Source of the DNA: CAWGOF01 sp963824225
GTDB taxonomy: Bacteria > Acidobacteriota > Polarisedimenticolia > Polarisedimenticolales > Polarisedimenticolaceae
Direction of reading: 5' to 3'
Assembly: GCA_963824225.1 (NCBI GenBank)
Contig: CAWGOF010000003.1
Location: 3,100,001 to 3,164,000 of the forward strand
DNA: 64,000 bases
A program made the position numbers and the translations under genes. Of the stretch, positions 48,291-55,184 are shown in pieces. The notes beneath the pieces are model-generated. The model was not told the DNA's origin, did not search any database, and saw nothing but the letters and a program-made list of their open reading frames with translations. Position 1 is the first letter of the stretch. Each line of letters begins with the position of its first letter.

Positions 48291-48574
48291 TGAAACCTCC
48301 GATTGAGCAACCTGCGGGGCTGATCGCCGTCCTCCTCGACGTGTCAGCACCGTTCGGTGATCGCGACGACGCGGCGATGGATCTCGCGGCATTCGGCGAG
48401 CCGGCTGCCGAGGCGGCGCTGTTGAAGATCGTCCTCGACCCCTCCGAGGATGAGGATCTCGCCGACTCGGCCGGCGAGTCGCTACGAGAGATCTGGACGC
48501 GAGCCGGGAAGCACGACGCGAGTGCCGTGGCGCAGATGCACCCGGCGGCGCGCCGGCACTTCGACGAAGGCTGA
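48290..48574 (+). CDS. Small HEAT-like protein
   Basis: 94 residues, ATG 48290, sharing a base with the MOSC stop (TGATG). LDVSAPFGDRDDAAMDLAAF, then GEPAAEAALLKIVLDPSEDE, LADSAGESLREIWTRAG looks like one to two HEAT/PBS-type helical repeats (D.AA..L..FG.P.A...L). No signal peptide or catalytic motif. Role unknown; it is the last gene of the presumed operon and convergent with the next gene, 7 bp away. Confidence 0.7.
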   Translation: MKPPIEQPAGLIAVLLDVSAPFGDRDDAAMDLAAFGEPAAEAALLKIVLDPSEDEDLADSAGESLREIWTRAGKHDASAVAQMHPAARRHFDEG

Positions 48575-48581
48575 GCGGGGC

Positions 48582-49004
48582 TCAGGTCGTGGGGTCAGGG
48601 CCGGCCTTGCGGTCGAAGCAGAAGCGCCCGGCGCGGTGAGCCCAAGGTAGGCTCCAGCTCGGTCTCTCTTGTTCCGACGTCGCACGCGCGAACGTGACGC
48701 AGAGACGGTACGAGCGCTCGCCGACCCGCTCGTACTCGTACGCCGCGCCGGACTCGGGGTCCTTGGGTGGGCTCAGGCCGGGCGCTGCGAAGAGTGCGGT
48801 GAGATCGCTCGGCAGGGTTTGATGCTCGCGCCAGTAGAGATCGATGCCCTGCTCGATCGCTTGCAAGTCCTCGACCCTCCGCTCGTCGAGCGCCGTCAGG
48901 CGCTGGGTCGGCGGGTCGATGATCACGATCGCCACGATCACGACCGTGGCGACGACCGCCGACACGACGACGGCGAGAAGCTTGGCACTGCCCCTCGCGC
49001 TCAC
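48582..49004 (-). CDS. Membrane-anchored hypothetical paired with DUF5671
   Basis: 140 residues: one N-terminal TM (LLAVVVSAVVATVVIVAIVI), then a soluble part with RLTALDERRVEDLQAIEQGI, DLYWREHQTLPSDLTALFAA and SGAAYEYERVGERSYRLCVT. The second part resembles pseudopilin-like soluble domains (ALPxdL, D.w..p..Y.y). It overlaps the upstream DUF5671-like gene by 4 bp. In other genomes a similar small protein follows DUF5671 genes, as far as I recall. Role unknown. Confidence 0.72.
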   Translation of the reverse strand: MSARGSAKLLAVVVSAVVATVVIVAIVIIDPPTQRLTALDERRVEDLQAIEQGIDLYWREHQTLPSDLTALFAAPGLSPPKDPESGAAYEYERVGERSYRLCVTFARATSEQERPSWSLPWAHRAGRFCFDRKAGPDPTT

Positions 49005-49639
49005 GCGGCCTCTTCCCGCCTGAGGTCGAGCAGGTAGTAGCCGAACGTCGTGCCGGCGATCGCGGCGACGATCATGACCTTCAGCAGGAACCGCGTGGTG
49101 ATCTCGCCGCCGAGCAGGCGATAGACGAGCGTCGCCAGGTCGCCGATCAGCACCGTGGCGGCGACGAAGAGCGTCAGATACGTCAACCAGCGCCGCACCG
49201 GCGAGAGGCGCTTGATCGGGTCACGGGCCAGCTCGCGCGCGATTTGGCGCGAGAGGAACAGGAACACCGGGAACGCGATGATCAGCCAGGCGACCGACCA
49301 GCGCATGCCGTCGCCGTAGAAGCCGCCGCGCAGGTCGTCGGCCGGGTCGGGGAACTGGAGGTTGATCAGGTCGAAGCACAGGCTGCCGAAGTGGTAGGCC
49401 GCCAGGTACAGCGCGGTGAACAGCGTCAGATAAAGGAACGCCTCGCGGGCCGACAGCGACGGCCGGGGCCGCGGCACCGGCACGACGAACGGCAGATCGG
49501 CGAAGGCCGAGAGCGCGGCGCGGGCGCGATCGGCGCTCCAGCCCGCGTCGACGAGCGCGCGCTCGATCTCGGGCCGCGGCACGCCGCGAGCGAGCGCGTC
49601 GTGGACGAACCGATCGAGCTCGGGGTATCCGGAGACCAT
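49001..49639 (-). CDS. DUF5671-type four-TM protein
   Basis: 212 residues. The N-terminal 50 residues are a helical UBA/SHOCT-like domain (LDRFVHDALARGVPRPEIER, ALVDAGWSADRARAALSAFA). Four TM segments follow (FLYLTLFTALYLAAYHFGSL, WSVAWLIIAFPVFLFLS, WLTYLTLFVAATVLIGDLAT, LLKVMIVAAIAGTTFGYYLL) with SRQIARELARDPIKRLSPVR between. This fits DUF5671. No function known. First gene of a two-gene operon with 48582. Confidence 0.8.
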   Translation of the reverse strand: MVSGYPELDRFVHDALARGVPRPEIERALVDAGWSADRARAALSAFADLPFVVPVPRPRPSLSAREAFLYLTLFTALYLAAYHFGSLCFDLINLQFPDPADDLRGGFYGDGMRWSVAWLIIAFPVFLFLSRQIARELARDPIKRLSPVRRWLTYLTLFVAATVLIGDLATLVYRLLGGEITTRFLLKVMIVAAIAGTTFGYYLLDLRREEAA

Positions 49640-49793
49640 GGCCGCTTATACCACGGCCGAGCTGGGGGCTGGGCTGGACCGTTGCCCGGAGCTCGCCGAT
49701 TAGCAACAGCCCAGCCGCAGCGAGTGCAGAGCCTCAACAGTCAGGGAACTGTACGTCGAGGGTCTCGGCAAGGCATCGGTGGGTGCGGGAGAG

Positions 49794-49803
49794 CACGTAC
49801 GTG
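49794..49803. promoter_or_regulatory. CACGTACGTG palindrome downstream of the regulator gene
   Basis: Perfect 10-base palindrome in the gap after the response regulator gene. The same 10 bases occur at 53722-53731 within CCACGTACGTGG, upstream of the peptide gene. Both lie outside genes at the two ends of the locus. Confidence 0.4.
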
Positions 49804-49828
49804 GTCGCTCTGCGACCGCGTCGCGGCA

Positions 49829-50476
49829 CTACTTCACGAATCCACGCTCGATGGCGATCCGCACGGCCTCGACCCGGCTCGAGGCGCCGAGCTTGGTCAT
49901 GATGCTGCTGACATGACTCTCGACCGTGCGGTGGGAAATCGCCAATCGCCCCGCGATCTCGACGTTGCGCAGGCCCTGGTGGATGTACTCGATGATCTCG
50001 ATCTCGCGGACCGTGAGCTCGCCCAGACCAGAAGCCCGGTGCGGCGAAGAGCTGCGGTGGACGCGCATGAACGTCGAAGCGATGCGCGGGGGCAGGACCG
50101 TACCGCCCTGTGCGATCTCCCGCAGCGCGTGGACGAGCGTCTCCTGGGAGTCGTCCTTCAACAGGTAGCCCTCGATCCCGATCCGTGCGAGAACGCGCAC
50201 GTACTGCTCGAAGTCGTAGGCGCTCAGGACGACGATCTTGACCTCGGGCCAGTCGCGCCTGAGGTGCCGCGCGAGATCGATCCCCGACCCGCCCGGCATG
50301 CGGATGTCGAGGAGGACGATCGATGGCTTGGTCTCGGGCACGAGCGCGCGGGCCTCGGCGGCGTTCGCGGCCTCGCCCACGACCTCGAACTCCGGTTCCC
50401 GCGCGAGGCGTGCCCGCAGCCCCTCGCGGAACATCTGGTGGTCGTCGACGATCAGGACGCGGCTTCGGGTCGTCAT
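49829..50476 (-). CDS. NarL/LuxR-type response regulator (ComA-like position)
   Basis: 215 residues. Receiver domain: VLIVDDHQMFREGL (acid pair), SIVLLDIRMPGGSG (phospho-acceptor Asp, about residue 57), VVLSAYD and LLKDDS with the conserved Lys. The C-terminal LuxR HTH is LTVREIEIIEYIHQGLRNVE, IAGRLAISHRTVESHVSSIM. The start ATG overlaps the sensor kinase stop by 4 bp, so the two are co-translated partners. Phosphorylation by the kinase should switch on DNA binding. By position and domain make-up it corresponds to ComA in ComQXPA systems. Targets unknown; see the CACGTACGTG sites. Confidence 0.92.
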   Translation of the reverse strand: MTTRSRVLIVDDHQMFREGLRARLAREPEFEVVGEAANAAEARALVPETKPSIVLLDIRMPGGSGIDLARHLRRDWPEVKIVVLSAYDFEQYVRVLARIGIEGYLLKDDSQETLVHALREIAQGGTVLPPRIASTFMRVHRSSSPHRASGLGELTVREIEIIEYIHQGLRNVEIAGRLAISHRTVESHVSSIMTKLGASSRVEAVRIAIERGFVK

Positions 50477-52626
50477 GTAGGCTCCGAGCACGGGACGCGC
50501 ACGGCTACGCTCGTTCCGACTCCGGGCACGGAGCGGATGTCGACCGAGCCCCCGAGCTGGCGTGCGCGGCCGTGCATGCCGGCGATGCCGAGCCCGCGCG
50601 GGCTCGTGGCGTGGGCGAAGCCGACGCCGTTGTCCTCGACCGTGAGGCACAGCGCTCCTCCTCCGCGCGTCAGGGAGACGTCGAGGGATGTGGCGCGTCC
50701 GTGCTTGACGGCGTTGTTGATCGCCTCCTGCGTGATCCGGAAGAGGGCGAGCTCGGCGCCGATGGGGAACCGCTCGAGCTCGTCGACGCCGTGGAGCGCA
50801 AAGCTCGGGCGGACGCCGAACCGCTTGGCGGCCTGCTCGAGGAGCCACTCGAGCGCAGGCGCGAGGCCGAGGTCGTCGAGGATCGCGGGCCGCAGGCGCG
50901 AGCAGAGCTCCCGGAGCTCGAGCGTCAGCTCGCGGGCCAGCTCGTGGGGATCGATCGGTGCGCGGGCGACGCCGCCGCCGAGGAGGATCGACTTCTGGAG
51001 CGGTCCGTCGTGGAGGTCGCGCGCCAGGCGTGCGCGCTCGGCTTCCTCGGCCTCGACGAGCCTTTCTGAGAGCTGGCCTTCGTGGAGTGCGAGGGCCAGG
51101 ACCGGGGCGATCAGCGCGACCATCCGCCGCTCGGCCGGGAGGAACACCTCGCCCGCCTCCTTCGGGCCGAGGAGCAGGTGGCCCACGGGCTGGCCTGTCA
51201 CCTGGAGCGGCACGTAGAGGAAGCTCTCGGCCTTCCACGGAAGGTCGATCGGGCCCGGGTCCGGGTGGCGCCTTGCCCTGTCTTCGAGCTCGGGCCAGGC
51301 GCGATCGAGCACCTCCTGCGCGCGCGCGCCGGCGGTGGCGGTGATCCGCGCGCGCGTGAACAGCACGGCGGCCTCGAGCCGTAGCGCTTCACGGATGTGC
51401 TCGAGCCACGGCTCGACGCGTCTCGCTCCACCCGGGGCGGCCAGGTTCTCGTGGATCACCTCGATCAGCGCATTGGGATCGGTCGCATCCTTGTAGAGGA
51501 ACCGGTCGACGAAGCGGCGCGCGGTCGCCCTGAGCGGGTAGAACGCCGCGATGCCGAGGGCCACGCACGCGCCGAGGAGCAGCCGCGCGTCGGCCGTCGA
51601 TGCCGCGCGGATCATCGGCGTCGCCAGCGTTGCGACGAGCACGATCGCGAGGAGCGCGAGCAGCGTCGTGAGCGAGTACACCAGGCCGCGGTGCACGACG
51701 CGGCGGATCTCGAGGAGCTGGAGCTGCGTGATGGCGAGCACGGCGAGAGCCGGGATGAGCGCCGTCGGCAGCACCGTGACGTGGGCCGGCAGGATCATCG
51801 TGCCCCCGAGCGTTTCGGGGAGGAGGGTGAGGGCGAGGAACGGCGCGGTGCCGAGAAGGATGCCGAGCAGGATGATCCGCGATTGCTGCCGGGCCAGAAG
51901 CGGCCGGCGGCCGGCGATGGCGAGCACGAGCACGGCTCCGAAGATCGACGTCGCCAGGTACAACGCGAGCGCCGTGCGTGGGACCGGGTACAGGCGCGGG
52001 AGCGCGACGACCGAGACGCCGTAGACGACCGCGAGCGCGATGCCGACCCCGACGTGCCATGCTGCGACGTGCGGGGTTCGGGCGTTCGTCAACGCCAGGG
52101 CGAAGGGCAAGAGCGCCGCGGCGACGCCGATCAAGCTCGAGAACATGACGACCAGCGACCAGACGGGATGCACGCCGCTCGCGCTCGGGCTCACAGCCAA
52201 GGCGATGGCCGTGAAGCCCGAGAAGAGACCGAGCAAACGCGCGGCCCGGTGGTCCGGGCGACGCAGGACGACGACCGAGCCGAGAGCGGCGAACACGGCG
52301 CTCAGGGCCCACAGCGACCACTTCATCGGGCCGCGGACGACCGGACCGAAGACGACCTTGGCCAGGAATGGCTGGCCGTCGAAGCCGATGACTTCCGCTT
52401 CGGTGCTTCGGAAGGAGACGACGCGCATCCCCGGCCTGACGCCGTCGTGCCACGCTTGGCCTGCGGGCATCAACCACGAGACCCGGAGCACGCCGTCTTC
52501 ACGCTCGAGCCGCATTCCCAGGTCCCCGGGACCGAGCGTCGAGCGGTGCGACAGCGTCAGGAGCACAAGGTAGGTCACAAGGAACGCGAGCACCCGGAAG
52601 GGAGTCGAGGAAACGCTCGAGATCAT
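50473..52626 (-). CDS. Multi-TM sensor histidine kinase (ComP-like)
   Basis: 717 residues from ATG 52626; ATG 52707 would add 27. TM1 (VLAFLVTYLVLLTL) is followed by an exported loop of about 60 residues with a PDZ-like pattern (DGVLRVSWLMPAGQAWHDGV). About nine more TM segments run to residue 360 (ALSAVFAALGSVVVL, LFSGFTAIALAVS, YLATSIFGAVLVLAIAG, RIILLGILLGTAPFLAL, GLVYSLTTLLALLAIVL). A GAF-like linker leads to HisKA_3 (LARDLHDGPLQKSI, phospho-His) and HATPase_c (N box ITQEAINNAVKH, VEDNGVGF, GLGIAGMHGRARQLGG). About ten TMs plus a NarL-type transmitter is the layout of Bacillus ComP. It follows the polyprenyl-synthetase-like gene and precedes the regulator. Confidence 0.9.
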   Translation of the reverse strand: MISSVSSTPFRVLAFLVTYLVLLTLSHRSTLGPGDLGMRLEREDGVLRVSWLMPAGQAWHDGVRPGMRVVSFRSTEAEVIGFDGQPFLAKVVFGPVVRGPMKWSLWALSAVFAALGSVVVLRRPDHRAARLLGLFSGFTAIALAVSPSASGVHPVWSLVVMFSSLIGVAAALLPFALALTNARTPHVAAWHVGVGIALAVVYGVSVVALPRLYPVPRTALALYLATSIFGAVLVLAIAGRRPLLARQQSRIILLGILLGTAPFLALTLLPETLGGTMILPAHVTVLPTALIPALAVLAITQLQLLEIRRVVHRGLVYSLTTLLALLAIVLVATLATPMIRAASTADARLLLGACVALGIAAFYPLRATARRFVDRFLYKDATDPNALIEVIHENLAAPGGARRVEPWLEHIREALRLEAAVLFTRARITATAGARAQEVLDRAWPELEDRARRHPDPGPIDLPWKAESFLYVPLQVTGQPVGHLLLGPKEAGEVFLPAERRMVALIAPVLALALHEGQLSERLVEAEEAERARLARDLHDGPLQKSILLGGGVARAPIDPHELARELTLELRELCSRLRPAILDDLGLAPALEWLLEQAAKRFGVRPSFALHGVDELERFPIGAELALFRITQEAINNAVKHGRATSLDVSLTRGGGALCLTVEDNGVGFAHATSPRGLGIAGMHGRARQLGGSVDIRSVPGVGTSVAVRVPCSEPT

Positions 52627-53479
52627 CGACCCGGCCGTGCCGCGCGGCGAGAGCGCCGAGCTCGCGCTTCGCGCGCCGAAAGAAAACCTCTGCGAGAACG
52701 GCTCCATAGAGCGCCGCCCCCGATGCGTGGTACGCCCGCCACCGAGATGCTCGGCTCATTGTACAGGGGTGATCCGCCGCCTGGCTGCGGAACGCGACCG
52801 TCGGAACGGTCCCTTTCCGATGCGTCAGGTCGTCATCGACGTCCTCGAGATCGTCCACCAGCTGGACGAACGTGAACGCGTCGTGCCCGAGCCTCTCGAT
52901 CGCGGCGATCACCGCCGCGTCGTCCGTCGCGATGCGAGCCGCGAACCCGCCCACGAACCGGCCGAGGCCCCCGGCCTTGAGACACGTGGCCTCGAGCGCC
53001 TCGTCGATCGTGACGTCGTCTCGGCGCTCGAAGCTCGAGTCGAGGTGCTGGCCGTGGCAGGCGGCGAGACAGCTCTCGTGGAACCGCCGGAGGGCGTCGA
53101 GCGCGCGGCGCTGGCCGGGAAGGCGGGCTACCGACTCACATGCCGCGCAGCTGCCGCACTCGAGGAGGGCGACGGCCAGGGCCAGCTCCTCGGCGTAGGC
53201 CGTGGATTGCCGGTCGGCCAGCGCGTCGAGCAGGAACGAGGCGTCGACCACCAGCTCGACCGCGGCGGCGCAGCAAAAGGCCGCGTCATTCAAGGAGCCG
53301 CGCAGGGCCCGGTGGACGTGGAGGGCGAAGGCACCGACCCTGCAGCGGCTCGCGGGGTCGAGCGCGAAGCCCGGGCGCTCGAGGACCTCGAGCAAGCGCT
53401 CGCACTGGTCCTGGGCGCACGAACGATGAACGACGCCGCGGATCTGCCGGCGCAGCTCGTCGAACTGCGTGGGCGTCAA
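52499..53479 (-). CDS. Polyprenyl-synthetase-family protein (ComQ-like)
   Basis: 326 residues from TTG 53479 (LTPTQFDELRRQIRG), overlapping the peptide gene stop by TTGA. Family features in order: VELVVDASFLLDALAD (first aspartate-rich region, reduced to DALAD), HGQHLDSSF (GQxxD), TCLKAGGLGRFVGGFAARIA (K-[AT]-G), and LGHDAFTFVQLVDDLEDVDD then DLTHRKGTVPTV (second DDxxD and K-T-P end). This is the isoprenyl diphosphate synthase fold also used by ComQ, which attaches an isoprenyl group to the Trp of ComX. The reduced first motif, as in ComQ-type enzymes, argues against simple chain elongation. The 3' end overlaps the kinase gene by 128 bp. An ordinary polyprenyl synthase remains possible. Confidence 0.75.
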   Translation of the reverse strand: MTPTQFDELRRQIRGVVHRSCAQDQCERLLEVLERPGFALDPASRCRVGAFALHVHRALRGSLNDAAFCCAAAVELVVDASFLLDALADRQSTAYAEELALAVALLECGSCAACESVARLPGQRRALDALRRFHESCLAACHGQHLDSSFERRDDVTIDEALEATCLKAGGLGRFVGGFAARIATDDAAVIAAIERLGHDAFTFVQLVDDLEDVDDDLTHRKGTVPTVAFRSQAADHPCTMSRASRWRAYHASGAALYGAVLAEVFFRRAKRELGALAARHGRVDDLERFLDSLPGARVPCDLPCAPDAVAPLDARSRGPGNAARA

Positions 53480-53637
53480 ATCCAGGGCTTGCTCGGGTCC
53501 GTCGGCTCGAGCGCCGGCCTCGACCCTTCGATTCGCACAGCCAGCGTCTCGGCCGCGGCCACCAGCTCGATGGCCGGCACGCCTGCAGGCTGGGCGTATC
53601 TGCGAATCACATCGAGGATTCGTTCGGTTGTATTCAT
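53476..53637 (-). CDS. ComX-like pheromone precursor peptide (candidate)
   Basis: 53 residues from ATG 53637, preceded by GGAGGG at ideal spacing; ends ...EPTDPSKPWI with tryptophan next to last. The front half is helical (MNTTERILDVIRRYAQPAGV). Features expected of a ComX precursor are present: about 55 residues, no signal peptide, a Trp near the C-terminus, and tight linkage to a polyprenyl-synthetase-family gene (4-bp TTGA overlap) and a multi-TM kinase. ComX proteins share almost no other sequence, so similarity cannot confirm it. Alternatives are an unrelated small protein or chance; the ribosome-binding site and overlap make a real gene likely. Confidence 0.6.
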   Translation of the reverse strand: MNTTERILDVIRRYAQPAGVPAIELVAAAETLAVRIEGSRPALEPTDPSKPWI

Positions 53638-53708
53638 CAGTTCCCTCCACAAGAGAGACGGCGCAATCACGGAAGTGTAAGGGGCGAAGGTCGCGTGCGG
53701 CATCCGTT

Positions 53709-53739
53709 ACGTACGGTCTACCACGTACGTGGAACTACG
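53709..53739. promoter_or_regulatory. ACGTACG-rich element upstream of the peptide gene
   Basis: Contains TTACGTACGG, then the perfect 12-base palindrome CCACGTACGTGG (53721-53732), then CTACGTATG. Three ACGTA cores about 11-14 bases apart lie about 85-100 bp before the peptide start, a position suited to an activator such as the downstream response regulator. Confidence 0.5.
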
Positions 53740-53844
53740 TATGACACGGAGCCGGGGAGCGGTAGGAGAGAAATAAACCGCGCACCAAGCTGCGCGTTCT
53801 CCTGAAGCTCCAAGGCCCGATCGGCTGGCTTTCGGGGAGGTCGT

Positions 53845-54164
53845 GTGAACCGCGTCGCGCGCTCGGTTTGCTACCTGATCCTTGCCACTTCTGTGCCGAA
53901 GGTCTCGGCGGTGGACTACGAGCTATCCAACGGCTGATGGTACGTCGTCGACGGAGTCTTCACGAACAAGAAGCACGGGCGCGTCGATCAGACGATCGAC
54001 CCCGGCCATCTGCATTTGCCCCCACCTTCGGAGACGGGCATACCCACGGGTTCGACGATCCGGACACGATCGACGGAATTGTGTCAAGGAACCTTCGCGC
54101 CGGAATCTTCTACGCGCTCTCGCTCAACAACTCGATCCGCGGCCGGCCCCGGCGCGTAGGACAC
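53845..54164 (+). pseudogene. Amidohydrolase pseudogene, 5' part
   Basis: GTG 53845 after GGGGAGG starts NRVARSVCYLILATSVPKVS (signal peptide) and AVDYELSNG, then TGA. The frame continues as WYVVDGVFTNKKHGRVDQTI, DPGHLHLPPP. A frame change then gives TFGDGHTHGFDDPDTIDGIV, SRNLRAGIFYALSLNNSIRG. The FGDGHTHGFD segment holds the HxH metal site of amidohydrolases. One nonsense codon, one frameshift and loss of everything after about 100 residues show decay. The right edge meets the end of the convergent 54165 gene. Confidence 0.6.
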
Positions 54165-55166
54165 TCACGGCCGCCCGAAGATTACCGGAGGGCAGAACGT
54201 ATCGCTGGGGGTTGCCATCGGTAAGGGGTCCGGAACCGGGCACTTCCCGTTGTTCGACAACGCGAAGTACGGCACGCGCAGTCGCTGTGGCTTGGGCACA
54301 ACAAGCTCCCAATAGTGTCGGAGGTGGGTCGCTACGCACCACGTCTCCTTGCCATGAGTCTCCGACTTTAGCGATGAAAAGTTCCACAGGGGGTTGTTGA
54401 AGACCCAGATGTCGTGCTTCGGAGCAGAGACGAGTGGGATGGTCAGGACCCCAGTACCCCCTCCGCGCGGAAGCAGGTGCAAGTGCGGGCTAACGACGTC
54501 GAAACTTACCTGGACGGCGGTCGCGAATGTCTGATCATACTTCGGCTCGCCGTTAACAACGGCGCAGTCGCCAGCACCCATGTCGCACCAGTCCCACTCG
54601 TTGATCGAGAGACGTGTGGCGATCATTTTGCCCCGGAGACCCTCCATCGACGCGACGATATCGTTGAAAAAGTCTGGCCTCAGCTTGAACTGCCCCTTGA
54701 TTACCTTCTTCATCTCGGGGACCCATGAAATGTCGTCCTCCGGCTTGTTCTTCCCAGTTATTTCCGACGGTCGTTTGAATTTCAGGTGTCGCGTCGGCCC
54801 TCCTGAGGAGCGGGCTCCATTCGGATATTGGGCCACGGCACTGTTCGCCTGTGCTACCCAGATTTGGCGATCCGTTAGACACCACACACGATAGACGTTG
54901 TCAGCGACGCTGCACTTGCCCACTTGGTGTCCGTATTCGGTCCTTTTCGCGCACGCCGAGTCCGGGTCTAAACAGGAACGGGATCCCGTAGTTGCCGTAA
55001 CATCATCCCTGTGAATCAGCAACTCTGGCACGTGATCCGGATCCTTGAGCACATACGCGTCAACGGGAGCCGTGGACACATCACTCTGTTGGTTCTGAGG
55101 GACGATCTCGCCTTGAATGACCAAGGCGATCAATCCGCTGAAAACAATCTTGAGCGTGTCATTCAT
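54165..55166 (-). CDS. Hypothetical secreted protein in the CHAT operon
   Basis: 333 residues: signal peptide MNDTLKIVFSGLIALVIQGE, then a Cys-poor soluble protein. Visible segments are PVDAYVLKDPDHVPELLIHR, YRVWCLTDRQIWVAQAN, LSINEWDWCDMGAGDCAVVN, VVSPHLHLLPRGGGTGVLTI and DIWVFNNPLWNFSS. I do not recognise the family. It begins 18 bp after the kinase-CHAT stop codon on the same strand, so it is probably in the operon sigma factor - kinase-CHAT - this protein. An export signal next to a caspase-like protease makes it a candidate substrate or partner. Confidence 0.68.
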   Translation of the reverse strand: MNDTLKIVFSGLIALVIQGEIVPQNQQSDVSTAPVDAYVLKDPDHVPELLIHRDDVTATTGSRSCLDPDSACAKRTEYGHQVGKCSVADNVYRVWCLTDRQIWVAQANSAVAQYPNGARSSGGPTRHLKFKRPSEITGKNKPEDDISWVPEMKKVIKGQFKLRPDFFNDIVASMEGLRGKMIATRLSINEWDWCDMGAGDCAVVNGEPKYDQTFATAVQVSFDVVSPHLHLLPRGGGTGVLTIPLVSAPKHDIWVFNNPLWNFSSLKSETHGKETWCVATHLRHYWELVVPKPQRLRVPYFALSNNGKCPVPDPLPMATPSDTFCPPVIFGRP

Positions 55167-55184
55167 CGCCGTCTCCTTCCGAAT

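Noticed and set aside
49244..52875. Two long plus-strand frames (about 657 and 492 codons) opposite the kinase/regulator genes
   Set aside because: Low-complexity composition and no motifs; the minus-strand genes are certain.
53845..54164. Reading the amidohydrolase stretch as an intact gene
   Set aside because: An in-frame TGA, a frame change and loss of the catalytic C-terminal part rule out a functional protein.
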